Shown: in pieces, positions 46,619 through 56,725 of the stretch
How the letters are laid out: each line of letters opens with the position of its first letter
How positions within the stretch are numbered: the first letter of the stretch is position 1
Position numbers and translations under genes: made by a program
The notes under the pieces: model-generated
Databases searched by the model: none
What the model saw: the letters and a program-made list of their open reading frames with translations, nothing else
What the model was told of the DNA's origin: nothing
Assembly (NCBI RefSeq): GCF_007655135.1
Contig: NC_045131.1
Location: 15,732,001-15,796,000, forward strand
Reading direction: 5' to 3'
Origin: Punica granatum
Taxonomy: Eukaryota; Streptophyta; Magnoliopsida; Myrtales; Lythraceae
DNA: 64,000 nt

Positions 46619-47327
46619 CCGGTTGATATTCGAGACCCAGGTGCGTTTGCTCTCCGAATAACTGATTCAATCGCTGGAACGAAAGTTCTTCAGGAAATGA
46701 CATGGTTAGAGTTCTGATAGAGATCGGGGATGGACTTTCGCGTTATTACCAGCAGTCATTATAACATGTATGTAGTTCATTGATATTGTACTTATTAATT
46801 CTCTACATTAAGATATTGTCAATAGTATTCATGTGCCCACTTCAATCTTCAAAATCTTCTTAGACCTTATTCTCGTTCATTAATTTTTTTTCTTGTTCCC
46901 TCATATGCTCTTTTTATTTCCTGTGCATCCATCACATTCTCTTCGCGTTGCTTACAATATTGAAATCATCGTAATTTCTCATGTTAACTGATGCAAATTC
47001 TGCTAGTTCAGAAAATTACACCAGTTCATGATCAAGGAGTTGATCAAGAGAACAATGGATTTTTGTCCACTTGCATGGGTCCAAGATCCAATAGATATTA
47101 GAGTTTTCTAATACAATGTCAAATTTTATGAGAGGTTATATGATTACTCACGAGAACATGGTTGTGTAGAAATGTTTCACATGACCAGTATCTCATTTCA
47201 CACAAATAACCACATGTATGTATACATTAACGTGGGTAATATAGTATTCAAATCTCATTCCCATTCTATTTGTGTCGGCGAATAGTTTAGTTTAGCATTC
47301 ATTAAGGTTTTAGGGTTACGTACGATA
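46619..47327. other. 3' flank of the zinc-finger gene
   Basis: Probably includes the 3' untranslated region, but no canonical AATAAA was noticed. Nothing else is recognised. Confidence 0.45.
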
Positions 47328-47811
47328 GGACCAAGTATAACTGACCTGAATATAGGAGGGATTGTGATCGCCAGTTGGTTCTGCTATGCAGGGAGAGCGA
47401 TTGCCGGTCCCTCCATGGCTCCCTAGGCGTGCCGTATCTCCGATTTGAAACAAATAAGGAAAGTCGAATTGGGGTGATGGCCTAATTCGACCATTCGATG
47501 GTTAAATAAAGGGGGATAGCGCTTGACGAGTAGAGAGAAAAATGTTGAAAAGGAAGATCATATATTATCTTCTATGTCTTTATACTAAAATTCCTCCATG
47601 TGCGAAGGATAATGTCAGCTTTAAGTAAGCTTCTTCGTGCGAAATTCTTACTGAAACGTTGACGTTTTGGTTCGTACCTTGAGTCTGTTCTTAACTCGAA
47701 CATGCTTCTCACAAGACCCCCTGAGTCTTTCCTTAGCTTGGCCCTAACGTTCAAGTAAAATGAGAGTACAATGTCTATTTTGTCCAGGTCAGTTATACTT
47801 AAGTCCTATCA
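47328..47811. mobile_element. Putative 484-bp TIR element
   Basis: The left end contains GATAGGACCAAGTATAACTG and continues ACCTG. The reverse complement of the right end reads GATAGGACTTAAGTATAACT and continues GACCTGG. This gives about 24 bp of inverted repeat with a small mismatch. The interior has a 60-codon minus-strand frame without a known domain. No target duplication is found, so an LTR-edge or decayed element is also possible. Confidence 0.45.
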
Positions 47812-49660
47812 ATTGGTACCTTCGTCTCGTGAGGTGGGCTATGATGGTTACATGACTACTCAATCGCATATCGGAATGGAACAAGGGTCATATGACGTCC
47901 TTTAAAGACCAAAAGCATTAATTTTTCTCACGGAGGCGCCTTTTTCAACAGAGAAACTCATGAGAATTGCGCCAAAGCAGACATTATCTCCTGGGACGGT
48001 CGTCTCTTCTTGTACGAAATTCTAAGCCCACTGGTGAGTTGACGAAGATATAATCCATATATGCTAATTCACTGTACTATCACGAAATTTTTTCGTATGT
48101 TTCATGAGAGCTTTAAACATAAGCGTATTAGACTCATGAAATTTTTTTTCATTAGAACCTCTCAGTTCATAGTGAACCGTCTCTTCAAGTCTCCCCATTA
48201 GTATAAATTTGGAAAAAAAATTCAATTTTTTGTCCAAATTTCTATAGTATATTTACAATTTTATTATTTTATTATATGTTCCCAATGAGACTTTTACAAA
48301 TTATTTAGAGATACCAAATTAGCAATATCAACGGTATAATGAGCAAGTCTATTTCATTATTTGACTTGACATCAGAATGTTAACACGAACAATGAGCAAA
48401 TCTTTCAACCCGCAAATATATTAGGGCTGTCCTGGTTTGTGGTTGAACGTTGCAATTCTCTTAGTATAGATTACGTTTAAATTCCTGTTATCCATATCGT
48501 GCAACCCGCACATCCTATATGAACAGACTCAGAAACGGATCCAGGAGTCTTACTTGAGGGGGCAAAGTTCAAAGGGACTTTGTATTGGAAAATCAAGGAG
48601 GTGAAATAGAATAATTTTATTGAAAAAAAAATGATGAAATCGATAAAATCTAATAGAAATTTTGCAACATTTCCCGAGTCCAGGGGCGGATGGACACTTA
48701 GCTAGCCCCATGCACCTGGAGAGTATTAACGTGGGCCATGGAACTAGTGGGGCGAAATCTAGATACCCTTTGTTATCAGAAGAATAAAGGATTAAATGTA
48801 TAGCACATAAAATTTATGAGTTGATGTATTTAATTCATCAAAACAAATTATTACGTTGCTTAGCAGCAACGTTCACCTCTATCGAACCTTGTCTCTACGA
48901 GCTTTATTAGAATCATCGAGGCAATCATGCAAAATTCATTTCATTTGATGCAGGAAAAAGAAGGAAAAATTGTACCTTTCTATGCCTCTTGGCTACTATC
49001 GAATGAGTTTGCAGGACAACGAAAGGAGGACAAGATAAAAGGAAATAATTTAACTGGGCTAGGGCCCATATGGAAAACTTGAAAGGCCTTATGGGCCACA
49101 ACATGGCCTGCTTCTCATTGTCCATTTACATGGGCCTGTATAATCTGGGATCTGTGCTCTCAAGAACAATTCAAGACATTGCTTTCTTCAAGCTCTCATC
49201 TCACATACAAAACACATCATCTTGATATTCGGAACAAATACGTTACAACAAAATAATAAAAACTGGTCTCTTTTCCTAAGTTTCGATATTCCACTTAACG
49301 GTAATACTACTGTCGAGACCTGAGATTACATTACTATATGTGTACTTTGAGAAGTAATTGACGTTGCTTTGGCTAACCATGAATTCTGGCCAAAACGGTG
49401 TTACTGTAAATACGCCCGTGATATTACATGATTTGGGAGTCATTTGATTTTCAGTTTGATTACTTGCATGAGTTAGACCTGAAAGTCCGTGAATTAGTCT
49501 ATAATTGAAGGCTGACTGGATAGATTTCAATTGAAGAATGGAAGCCCGAAAGTCAGCATGTCCTGCTGGTGATTGTGCTGCTTTTCACTATTCATGGGGC
49601 GGTTTTGTTCGCGGATTGTTAAATTGCTGGGATTTTAAAATTGCAAGAAAAATTTTAGGG
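47812..49660. other. Spacer without gene
   Basis: No coding region. The stretch at 48530-48780 (GGGGGCAAAGTTC, GGGGCGGATGG, TAGCCCC) looks like a decayed transposon fragment but has no definable ends. Confidence 0.45.
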
Positions 49661-49968
49661 CCCGTTTAGTTTCAGAGTTTGATTTTAGAATTATAATTTT
49701 GATTTTAACTCTACTCACTACACAACAAAAACACACGTTTCCCAAGTCAAATTTATAACTACGAAATCATTTTTTTCCTAAAATATAAGAAGAAAAATGA
49801 GATTGTTGTGTTTGAGAAGTGTCCTGAATTACTAAAAAAGTGAGTAATAATATAATATTTAATTTATCTATGTGAGTTAATTCGTGGGATCCACGATGTT
49901 ATTCTAAAAATTCCATATGTCAGGGATGGAAAAACTCTCTCACCTAATGTCGCAAAATTATTTTGCCA
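49661..49968. repeat. Fragment of the GTTTGGTTTC MITE family
   Basis: Begins GGGCCCGTTTAGTTTCAGAG, followed by TTTTAACTCTACTCACTACA and CACACGTTTCCCAAGTC, shared with the adjoining MITE at 49970. The far end is unclear. Confidence 0.45.
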
Positions 49969-49969
49969 T

Positions 49970-50191
49970 GTTTGGATTCCCAAACAAAAAATTTTAACTT
50001 TAACTTTAACTCAACACACTACACAATAAAAATACACATTTCTCAAGTCAAAAATTTTAACTTTAACTTTAACTTAACACACTACGCAACAAAAACACAC
50101 GTTTCCCAAGTCAAATTTATAATCACATTTCATTTGTCATTTTCTACACTCAAAATCAAAATCAAAATCAAAGTTACTTTAACTCTGAATC
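49970..50191. mobile_element. MITE interrupted by an LTR element
   Basis: The left tip is GTTTGGATTC. Its matching right tip GAATCCAAAC is split: GAATC at 50187-50191, and (after the LTR element) GAATCCAAAC at 52413-52422, where GAATC is the duplicated target. The MITE body therefore continues at 52418. Inside, a 63-bp unit (ATTTTAACTTTAACTTTAAC to CCCAAGTC) is tandemly duplicated, starting at 49991 and 50054. Confidence 0.75.
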
Positions 50192-50741
50192 TGATAAGCT
50201 CACGAACCAGAACTTGATAAGAAAGAAGGGTGGAGGGTAGAACCAATTAAACTCACTTGATAAAATGACTCGCCACGAGTAAAAAAAGTCGTTTTGATTC
50301 GCCACGCTCAAGGATGAACGACAAGAATCGGGGTTTTTGCCACTAAACAATGAACTTGTTTAGATAAGAAAAGATAATAAACGCTCTAAGCAATTTCATT
50401 CAAAAATTCATCAAATTCATCTGATGTCTTCTCCTCTTACAATAGGTGCATATTTATATAGAGGAAAGACACCCCTCTTTACTCTAGAATAGAAAACTGA
50501 CATTTAATATTCTCCAGATTACTTTCCTAAAATATAATAAGGAAACAATCTGAAATATGAAACTTAAGATTACTGACTCAAGCTAATATAGGAAATAATA
50601 TCTAATTAAGAGAAACTATATTATAGCAATATATGAAACTTAATATCTAATTAAGCTAAATTCTTGTTTCGGAATCTTCTAGAATACGCGTTTGGACCCG
50701 AAAATTCAAATATGTGTTGAGCTGCAATCTGAAGCACATCA
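50192..50741 (-). repeat. 3' LTR of the TR-GAG-like element
   Basis: 550 bp, TG...CA tips, same length as the partner LTR. It contains a minus-strand TATA-like CTATATAAAT (plus 50452-50461). Confidence 0.93.
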
Positions 50742-51259
50742 TCCCCTCTTGGTTGGAAAAAGACACGTCCTCGAGTCTTCGTCAATCTTCTACTGGTCTT
50801 CTTGTGTGCGTTTTGGTGCTTTTTAGCTTGCCACTTAATGACTAACTTTGTTGTACGAACTCTCTCTTGTAATTCCTCATAGATCAGATTTTTTGTTCTT
50901 CCTCCCCGATCAACTCTCTGGCTGGATTGCCCCTTCCTCAGCGGAGTCATGTGCGCTTCAAGTAGCTCAGGTTTCACTTGATGAAACACCATCGATAGAT
51001 CTTCAATAGCAAATTCTTCCTGAAGTTCCTCTTGGGCTGAGTCTAAAAACAGTTCAGTCTGGACTTTCTCTTCAAAGTTTGAAATTAGTTCCTCCTGAAG
51101 AATCTTGTCAATCGCTAAATCCTTCTCGACCAGAACATTATTATCTTGTGACGCTTGAGCTGCTTCATTCTTGGACTCCACTTTTTCTTCTTTAAATTTG
51201 TCACCCTTCATAGAGACTTCTTCAAGTTGTACTTTTTCCTCGACATCAACAATCATCAT
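50651..51259 (-). CDS. Acidic second frame of the LTR element, function unknown
   Basis: A 202-codon frame whose ATG overlaps the stop of the gag-like frame (ATGA-type overlap) and which runs past the polypurine tract into the 3' LTR. Residues 1-95 are Glu/Lys-rich and probably helical. Residues 105-175 are basic, with RVRTTKLVIKWQAKKH and KTRGRVFFQPRGDD; the latter resembles the extreme C-terminus of some Ty3-type polyproteins. The last 30 residues are LTR sequence. My inference is that this is the leftover junction of gag with the 3' end of pol after a large internal deletion, or a lineage-specific extra domain. It may not be expressed. Confidence 0.45.
   Translation of the reverse strand: MMIVDVEEKVQLEEVSMKGDKFKEEKVESKNEAAQASQDNNVLVEKDLAIDKILQEELISNFEEKVQTELFLDSAQEELQEEFAIEDLSMVFHQVKPELLEAHMTPLRKGQSSQRVDRGGRTKNLIYEELQERVRTTKLVIKWQAKKHQNAHKKTSRRLTKTRGRVFFQPRGDDVLQIAAQHIFEFSGPNAYSRRFRNKNLA
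50742..50750 (-). promoter_or_regulatory. Polypurine tract
   Basis: Minus-strand AAGAGGGGA directly abuts the TG of the 3' LTR, the place where plus-strand DNA priming occurs in LTR elements. Confidence 0.85.
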
Positions 51260-51777
51260 AGGAAAAACAATGTTTTTCCATGCTTAAGAGGATAGGTAGA
51301 CTTCATGCAACCGTCTTCAGATTCATAGAGGCGTTCTTCGTATCCCAAAGGAAAGAATCTGACCTTTAAGAGTTGTTTCATGCGCCTCCACATAAATACC
51401 AGATTCTTTCCATCTTGAAGACGATTATTTTCCAATTTCTCCCACCAAGTAAACGCTTTGCCCCTTAACCGATAAACAACTCTAACAACTCGACTTCCAT
51501 CATCGGGGATGCCGTAGTAGTCGAAGAATCAGTCCACATCCGAAATCCACGCCAAGTATTCCTCAGCACTCATGCTTCTGTTGAAAGTCGGAATTCTCTT
51601 TGGGGGATAATCCTTCTGCACCCATTGGTGTCTTCTTATTCCACCGAAACTCTCGAGGGCTTGGGTCACTCGTTCGAGCCGTGCAATGAACTCCTCTCGC
51701 GTCTGCTGGAAAGTGAGAGGCAAGTCTTGGTTGAAAGTAAACCCTCTTGGAACTCGTTCAGGGTTGCTTTTAGCCAT
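51256..51777 (-). pseudogene. Ty3-type gag-like gene with one internal stop
   Basis: I start at the ATG at 51777 (MAKSNPERV), because the frame upstream runs back into the primer-binding site. The frame matches plant Ty3 gag (Retrotrans_gag). It carries FQQTREEFIARLERVTQALE, then an AEEYLAWISDVD segment, a TGA stop at 51529-51531 where the family normally continues, and then FFDYYGIPDD, VYRLRGKAFTWWEKLENNR and WRRMKQLLKVRFFP. The frame is otherwise unbroken to its stop at 51256-51258. The zinc-knuckle and protease regions expected after gag are missing. Gag packages element RNA into virus-like particles; this copy would need read-through or another element's Gag. Confidence 0.85.
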
Positions 51778-51848
51778 AATCTTTGCATATTTATCAAAAA
51801 TCCACTCAAACACACGTGTTTCACTCGGCCAACAAGGATAGAACCTTC

Positions 51849-51860
51849 GCTCTGATACCA
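51849..51860 (-). promoter_or_regulatory. Primer-binding site (initiator tRNA-Met)
   Basis: Minus-strand TGGTATCAGAGC, two bases inside the 5' LTR, is the standard complement of the plant initiator tRNA-Met 3' end. Confidence 0.92.
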
Positions 51861-51862
51861 AA

Positions 51863-52412
51863 TGATAAGCTCACGAACCATAACTTGATAAGAAAGAAGG
51901 GTGGAGTTTAGAACCAATTAAACTCACTCGATAAGATGACTCGCCACGAGTAAGAAAAGTCGTTTTGATTCGCCACACTCAAGGATGAACGATAAGAATC
52001 GGGGTTTTCATCACTAAATAATGAACTTGTTTAGATAAGAAAAGATAAGAAACGCTCTAAGCAATTTCATTCAAAAATTCATCAAATTCATCTGATGTCT
52101 TCTCCTCTTACAATAGGTGCATATTTATATAGAGGGAAGACACCCCTCTTGACTGTAGAATAAGAAACTGATATCTAATATTCCCCATATTACTTTTCTA
52201 AAATACAATAAGGAAACAATTTAAAATAGGAAACTTAAGATTACTGACTCAAGCAAATATAGGAAATAATATCTAATTAAGAGAAACTATATTATAACAA
52301 TATAGGAAACTTAATATCTAATTAAGCTAAATTCTTGTTCTGGAGTCTTCTAGAATGCGCGTCTGGTCTCGAAAATTCCAATACATGTTGGGCTGCAATC
52401 TGAAGCACATCA
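51863..52412 (-). repeat. 5' LTR of the TR-GAG-like element
   Basis: 550 bp with TG...CA tips. The minus-strand TATA-like CTATATAAAT lies at plus 52123-52132 and would drive transcription toward the gag-like gene. Confidence 0.93.
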
Positions 52413-52422
52413 GAATCCAAAC

Positions 52423-53219
52423 GCAACAACCGAGAATTTTCCCAAGTTAAAACTTTCCGTCCACATTTGAAAATAAGTGGGAAAGTTAGAATTTTCCCAT
52501 TCAACTTTCCCACGATCCAAGGCACCCAAAGGAATTATATTGCATATGCGTTGATTAAAATTGAGGAGGAAAATTTAAGGGCTAAATTTACAACACTGCT
52601 AAATTGTGCATTTATAAGCTCATGACGGACTAGAAATTCTCTTCTCCAACTGAAGTCAATGGGAATGAAGGAAGATGAAGTGGGGCGTATATTTGATGAG
52701 AAGGTAAGGCTGTGAATGGGAATTAATCTATATTTATATTTATATATTTATATTAAGATAGCCTCTCTCTTTTCTTTTTTCTTTTTTTGGTTAAAAATTA
52801 AGATAACCTCTGACTACAACAAATTTGGTGTTTTCCAAGGCCACTTTCTAAGTGGTTTTTGCTCGTGCAATGAGAGTTTGTCACGTAATTATTTTGAATA
52901 AATTCTCAACTCGTGGGTGGCCTATTGTCAAATTCTTCATCATTAATATATAGTTTAATTTCTATATATTTATATTATAAAAAATTGAGTGATTCAACTG
53001 GCTTAGTCTTCAAAGCGTACAAACTACTCCTATTCATGTAATTATCTTCTACTATCAACAAAAAGAAAATAATAATCCTTCAACAATTAATTTGATTAAT
53101 TTTTCGTCTTTTTGTTCATTTTAAGGCATTCAAACACTTACTAATCCCCACTCCAACAACCGTCTCATTAAAAGACAAATACTTATAAGCATTAGCAGCT
53201 ATTTCCATAACTAAGAAAG
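52423..53219. other. Spacer without gene
   Basis: After the MITE tip, 52435-52520 holds an inverted pair (AATTTTCCCAAGTTAAAACT and AAAGTTAGAATTTTCCC) of unknown origin. The rest is AT-rich. Confidence 0.45.
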
Positions 53220-53619
53220 ATGATGATTTGTTTCGTGTCATGTCAATAAAGACGGAAATTTAAGACATATATTTTTATCTTATTATTGAGATACAAAATT
53301 TTTCGTCTCATGATCTGTTTCGGATAAACAGACAAAGTCATACGTCTTATTTTCCATTTTTTTTATGATAGACAAAATTTTCCATATCAAAATTGAGAAA
53401 AATTCATTTCATCTCAAAATTCTATCTCTACAATAAAGATAGATTTTGAGATGGAAAATGTCAATCCATCTCAAATAATGAGATGGAGATTTCCATCTTT
53501 TTTACTGTTTATTAAGTGATAGACAGAATTTTGCATCTCAATTTTAAAATTTTTGTCTCAAAATAGAAATAATCCCATTCCATCTCAAAATTCTATCTCT
53601 TTTAAGACATATTGTAGTG
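53220..53619. mobile_element. CACTA-like right end with subterminal repeats
   Basis: The right tip read outward-in is CACTACAATATGTC (plus 53606-53619), the CACTA terminal signature. Inside it, words such as CATCTCAAAATTCTATCTCT (53413 and 53581), GAGATGGA and GTCTCAAAAT recur in both orientations, as subterminal transposase-binding repeats do. The left CACTA tip was not found, so the left coordinate is only where the repeats begin. Confidence 0.45.
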
Positions 53620-53786
53620 ACCATATGCTCCGTCACATATATACTTCTAATTAGCCCGATACGGCAGCCAGAAATTTAATTCTACGACTCAAACGTGTAT
53701 ATCATGAAAGCTCTTTTAGGTCATAGGCCAAACATAAGACGATTCATCGATATTTTGTCCATATATTCCGTTGTACCGTCGGATAT

Positions 53787-53789
<3 letters not shown>

Positions 53790-53823
<34 letters not shown>
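53790..53823. repeat. (TA)n microsatellite
   Basis: About 17 TA units in a row. Confidence 0.95.
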
Positions 53824-53826
<3 letters not shown>

Positions 53827-54828
53827 TTACATAAGTGAAACAGAATGGGGGGAAAAGGACAGGAAAACACGTGGAGCATGTGGCCATTTTCTTAAAATGG
53901 GAGGGATGGGACAGCAAATTCATTTATAGCACATTATGGTGTATACATTCGATGCATATATGTGAATATTGTATATATATATATAAATATATATTGTGTG
54001 AAATTGACATCAGGAATATTGAGCAGAGAAAGGGACCCCCTCCATTCCCACTTGCCTCTTTTTTCTTCAGATGGACGCTGGCATTTGTATCCTTTGAACT
54101 GATGACGCATTTTGAGCACATGGATATCTAGAAATATGGCGTGGGAGATGTGGGGGCATAGAAATTTTGTCTAGGGTTAGGCATTTGAAATGCCTTAAGA
54201 ATCACAACAATTGATCGTTTTAAAATCCAAAAATTTTCTGGCGCAATTAACAAAAATGGTTGTATGACAACGTAATCAAGTAATAGATTAGAAAATGTCT
54301 TTGTAAACCTCCTCGATTCGACCAGTAGATTGACGTTAAGTAATTTACTAATAAAAATATCGACGTCAACTCGTGATGCATTTTGGGCATTCCAAGTCTA
54401 CATTAGGAGTCTAAGTAGTAAAATCGACGTTTTATTCATCATGGGGTAATAAGTCATCGCTATTCATTGCTCAGGAGGATTATGATTAGAAGGTTAATTT
54501 ACATCCCAATATCTTGTAAAATTTCCATTGAGACGATACAAGGTTGAGTCTGTTTCCAACATAAAAAAAAACTCGAGTTTATTAGATACCTCTTATAAAG
54601 CCCGTGACATCCTTCACACTCAGATGAGAGGAGAGTGAGGATAATTGGGGCTTTTTCATTCCCCACTCGAACTAAATTAACTGTGATTTTCACACAATTG
54701 TGATTGACTAACATGTGGCACACATTATTTATTTTCGAAACTAGACTTGACAAGATGTGAGGCTATACACGGATTTAGACTTCAATTCAAAAACTTGAAT
54801 TGATAGGTTATGACACTCAAATCATCAA
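53824..54828. other. Spacer without gene
   Basis: Open frames on both strands at 53835-54131 are short and have no domain; nothing else is recognised. Confidence 0.5.
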
Positions 54829-55523
54829 TCTAATATATACATAAACTTGACTACAACCTAATAAATAGGGTCGAATTGGTAAATTTATACATGTAAATTG
54901 GGGTTTAATGATAATTTAATGTACAGTTAATTCATATAAACATCATTTTATATATTGTATTTAAAATAATAAATAATCCATCAAAAGTTACAGTAATTTA
55001 ATTTAATTACAATAATTTAATCTGTATATTACATAGGTAAAGTTGAATATATTGTAAGAAGTAGTGGTATAATTGTAAATTTACATACAATTAAGACTAA
55101 ATAGCATTAAATTAGTAAATGCATATAATTTTAAGAGTTTATAAATAAAAATACTTCATAATTTAATATATGCATAAATATATTTGGAGATCAAAATTTC
55201 TTATTTTAAATATATTCACAAAACCTATGATAATTATAAAATTATCTTTAAAATTTATGGCATACTAATTTTTGTCCGAATTAGAGAAATGATCATTTTA
55301 AAAAAGTTACATTAGTATTCTTTCTCTAATGTAGTAGTAATATATGAATTAATTATAATTCCTTGAGTTATTTGGATATAAATAGTAGATGTTATATACT
55401 ATATAAAATATAATTCTTTTTATAATTTTTGAAATTTAACTAAAAACAATTAAAGTTCAAATTAGGCAAGTCCAATTATATTTGTAGCAAAAGTTTCGTG
55501 CAGCGCACATGTCAAAAAACTAG
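54829..55523 (+). mobile_element. Small Helitron candidate
   Basis: The plus strand ends in CTAG followed by T (55520-55523), preceded by a small hairpin with stem GTGC/GCAC (55498-55507). A plausible start is A followed by TCTAATATATAC at 54829. The interior is very AT-rich with no coding capacity. The 3' end is weaker than classical examples because the hairpin is short and 12 bases from the tip. Confidence 0.4.
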
Positions 55524-55639
55524 TTATAATATATAAAATTCGAAGTGGGTAGATGAGAAAGTGCCACATAAGTGAACTCTCAATCTCTTAACTCTGCACT
55601 AACTCAAATTCAATGAACTTACATTATAATTTGGGTAAA

Positions 55640-56215
55640 TCGCTCAAAAAAATATGACGTTTGCACTTTTTTTTTCCCTGATTCTAACATAACTTAAGAA
55701 TAGTTGCGAATCTAGCACGCTGTCAAATTTTTCGTGAAATGTAAAGGTAATGGCTGATGTGGGCTTAATGGTGCCACATGGCACAACATTATTGAACGAG
55801 TGGACCCCAGACGATTTTATTTAATAAAAATTAATTCTTAAAAAGAAAAAAGAAAAAATGGAGGAAATGGAGAATGGGCCGATGAGGTGGCCACGGTAGC
55901 AGCCACCATCCCACAAATCGGGTCACCAGTCTCCTTTGCTATTGTTGGAGACCCCGATTGGGGTAGTGTTGGCCCCAATTGGGGCCCCCACTGCCGAAAT
56001 TGAAGGAGCACCGAAATTGAGGCTTTTTCGATTCCCGCGATAAGGGCCCCATTGCGGCCGTCACCCCCAACTTTTTCGATTACAGTAGTGGAGTGGTGGC
56101 CGTAATCGAGGCCCCCACCGAGGGAATTGAAAAACTTTCAATTTCGGGTCACTACCCAATTGCGGCCGCCACTACCACCCCAATCGAGGTCGCCGGCCAT
56201 AGTAGAGGCTGATTA
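55640..56215. repeat. Transposon-like fragment with GC-rich imperfect repeats
   Basis: At 55640-55800 there is an arm-like stretch (GGGTAAATCGCTCAAAAA, GCACGCTGTCAAATTTTTCG, GTGCCACATGGCAC) as in long-TIR MITEs. From 55870 to 56210 GC-rich words of the type CCCCRATTGGGG, TTTCGATT and GTGGCCGTAATCGAGG recur in both orientations. The matching right arm was not found. Confidence 0.4.
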
Positions 56216-56369
56216 TGACCCATATTAGTATGTGCCTCATCTCTTTTCAACCATTTTCAGTACAGGTTTGTGTCAATGTAGATTCTTTTATATGAGGAAT
56301 TTCACACTATTGAAGCCTTTTCTCTTCAATAAAGTCTCATATTCATGAAGAAAATCAACAATTGGGAGA

Positions 56370-56725
56370 ATGGTTCATTTGATTATGAAGTAGGATTTTA
56401 CTCCATTCTACTCCACTTTTATAGGACAAAATAGGTAATTGTAGATAGAGAAATTTATTATTAAAAATTAGTTAATAATAATTAGAAAAAATCTTAGATA
56501 AGAATTTACTTTGAAATAAGAAAAAAGATAAAAAAAAATATATGTGTGGATATATATATAAATATATAAATATAAAAGTAAATTAGAGAATTTATTATTA
56601 AAAAATTAATTTTAATGAATAGGAAAACGTATGTATGAGAATTTATTATTAAATAAGAGCAAATAAAAAATAGTTATATTATTGAATCAAGAAAATAATA
56701 AAATGGAATAGAGTGATGTAGTATA
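56370..56725. repeat. AT-rich MITE-like repeat
   Basis: Shares GAATTTATTATTAAA(A), TTTTAATAATTA-type words and the ACTCCATTCTACTCCAC start with the element inside the 36.7-37.8 kb duplication. The ends are not defined. Confidence 0.35.

Larger units (their letters stand above)
50192..52412 (-). mobile_element. Complete 2.2-kb non-autonomous Ty3-type LTR element (TR-GAG-like)
   Basis: Two 550-bp LTRs in direct orientation (50192-50741 and 51863-52412) begin TGATAAGC and end GCACATCA. A perfect 5-bp target duplication GAATC lies at 50187-50191 and 52413-52417. On the minus strand, the sequence two bases after the 5' LTR is TGGTATCAGAGC, the initiator-tRNA-Met primer site, and AAGAGGGGA immediately before the 3' LTR is the polypurine tract. 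The internal part is only 1121 bp and carries a gag-like frame and an acidic second frame; protease, reverse transcriptase, RNase H and integrase are absent. I counted about 40 LTR differences by eye (roughly 7-8%), so it is not a very recent insertion. Confidence 0.93.
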
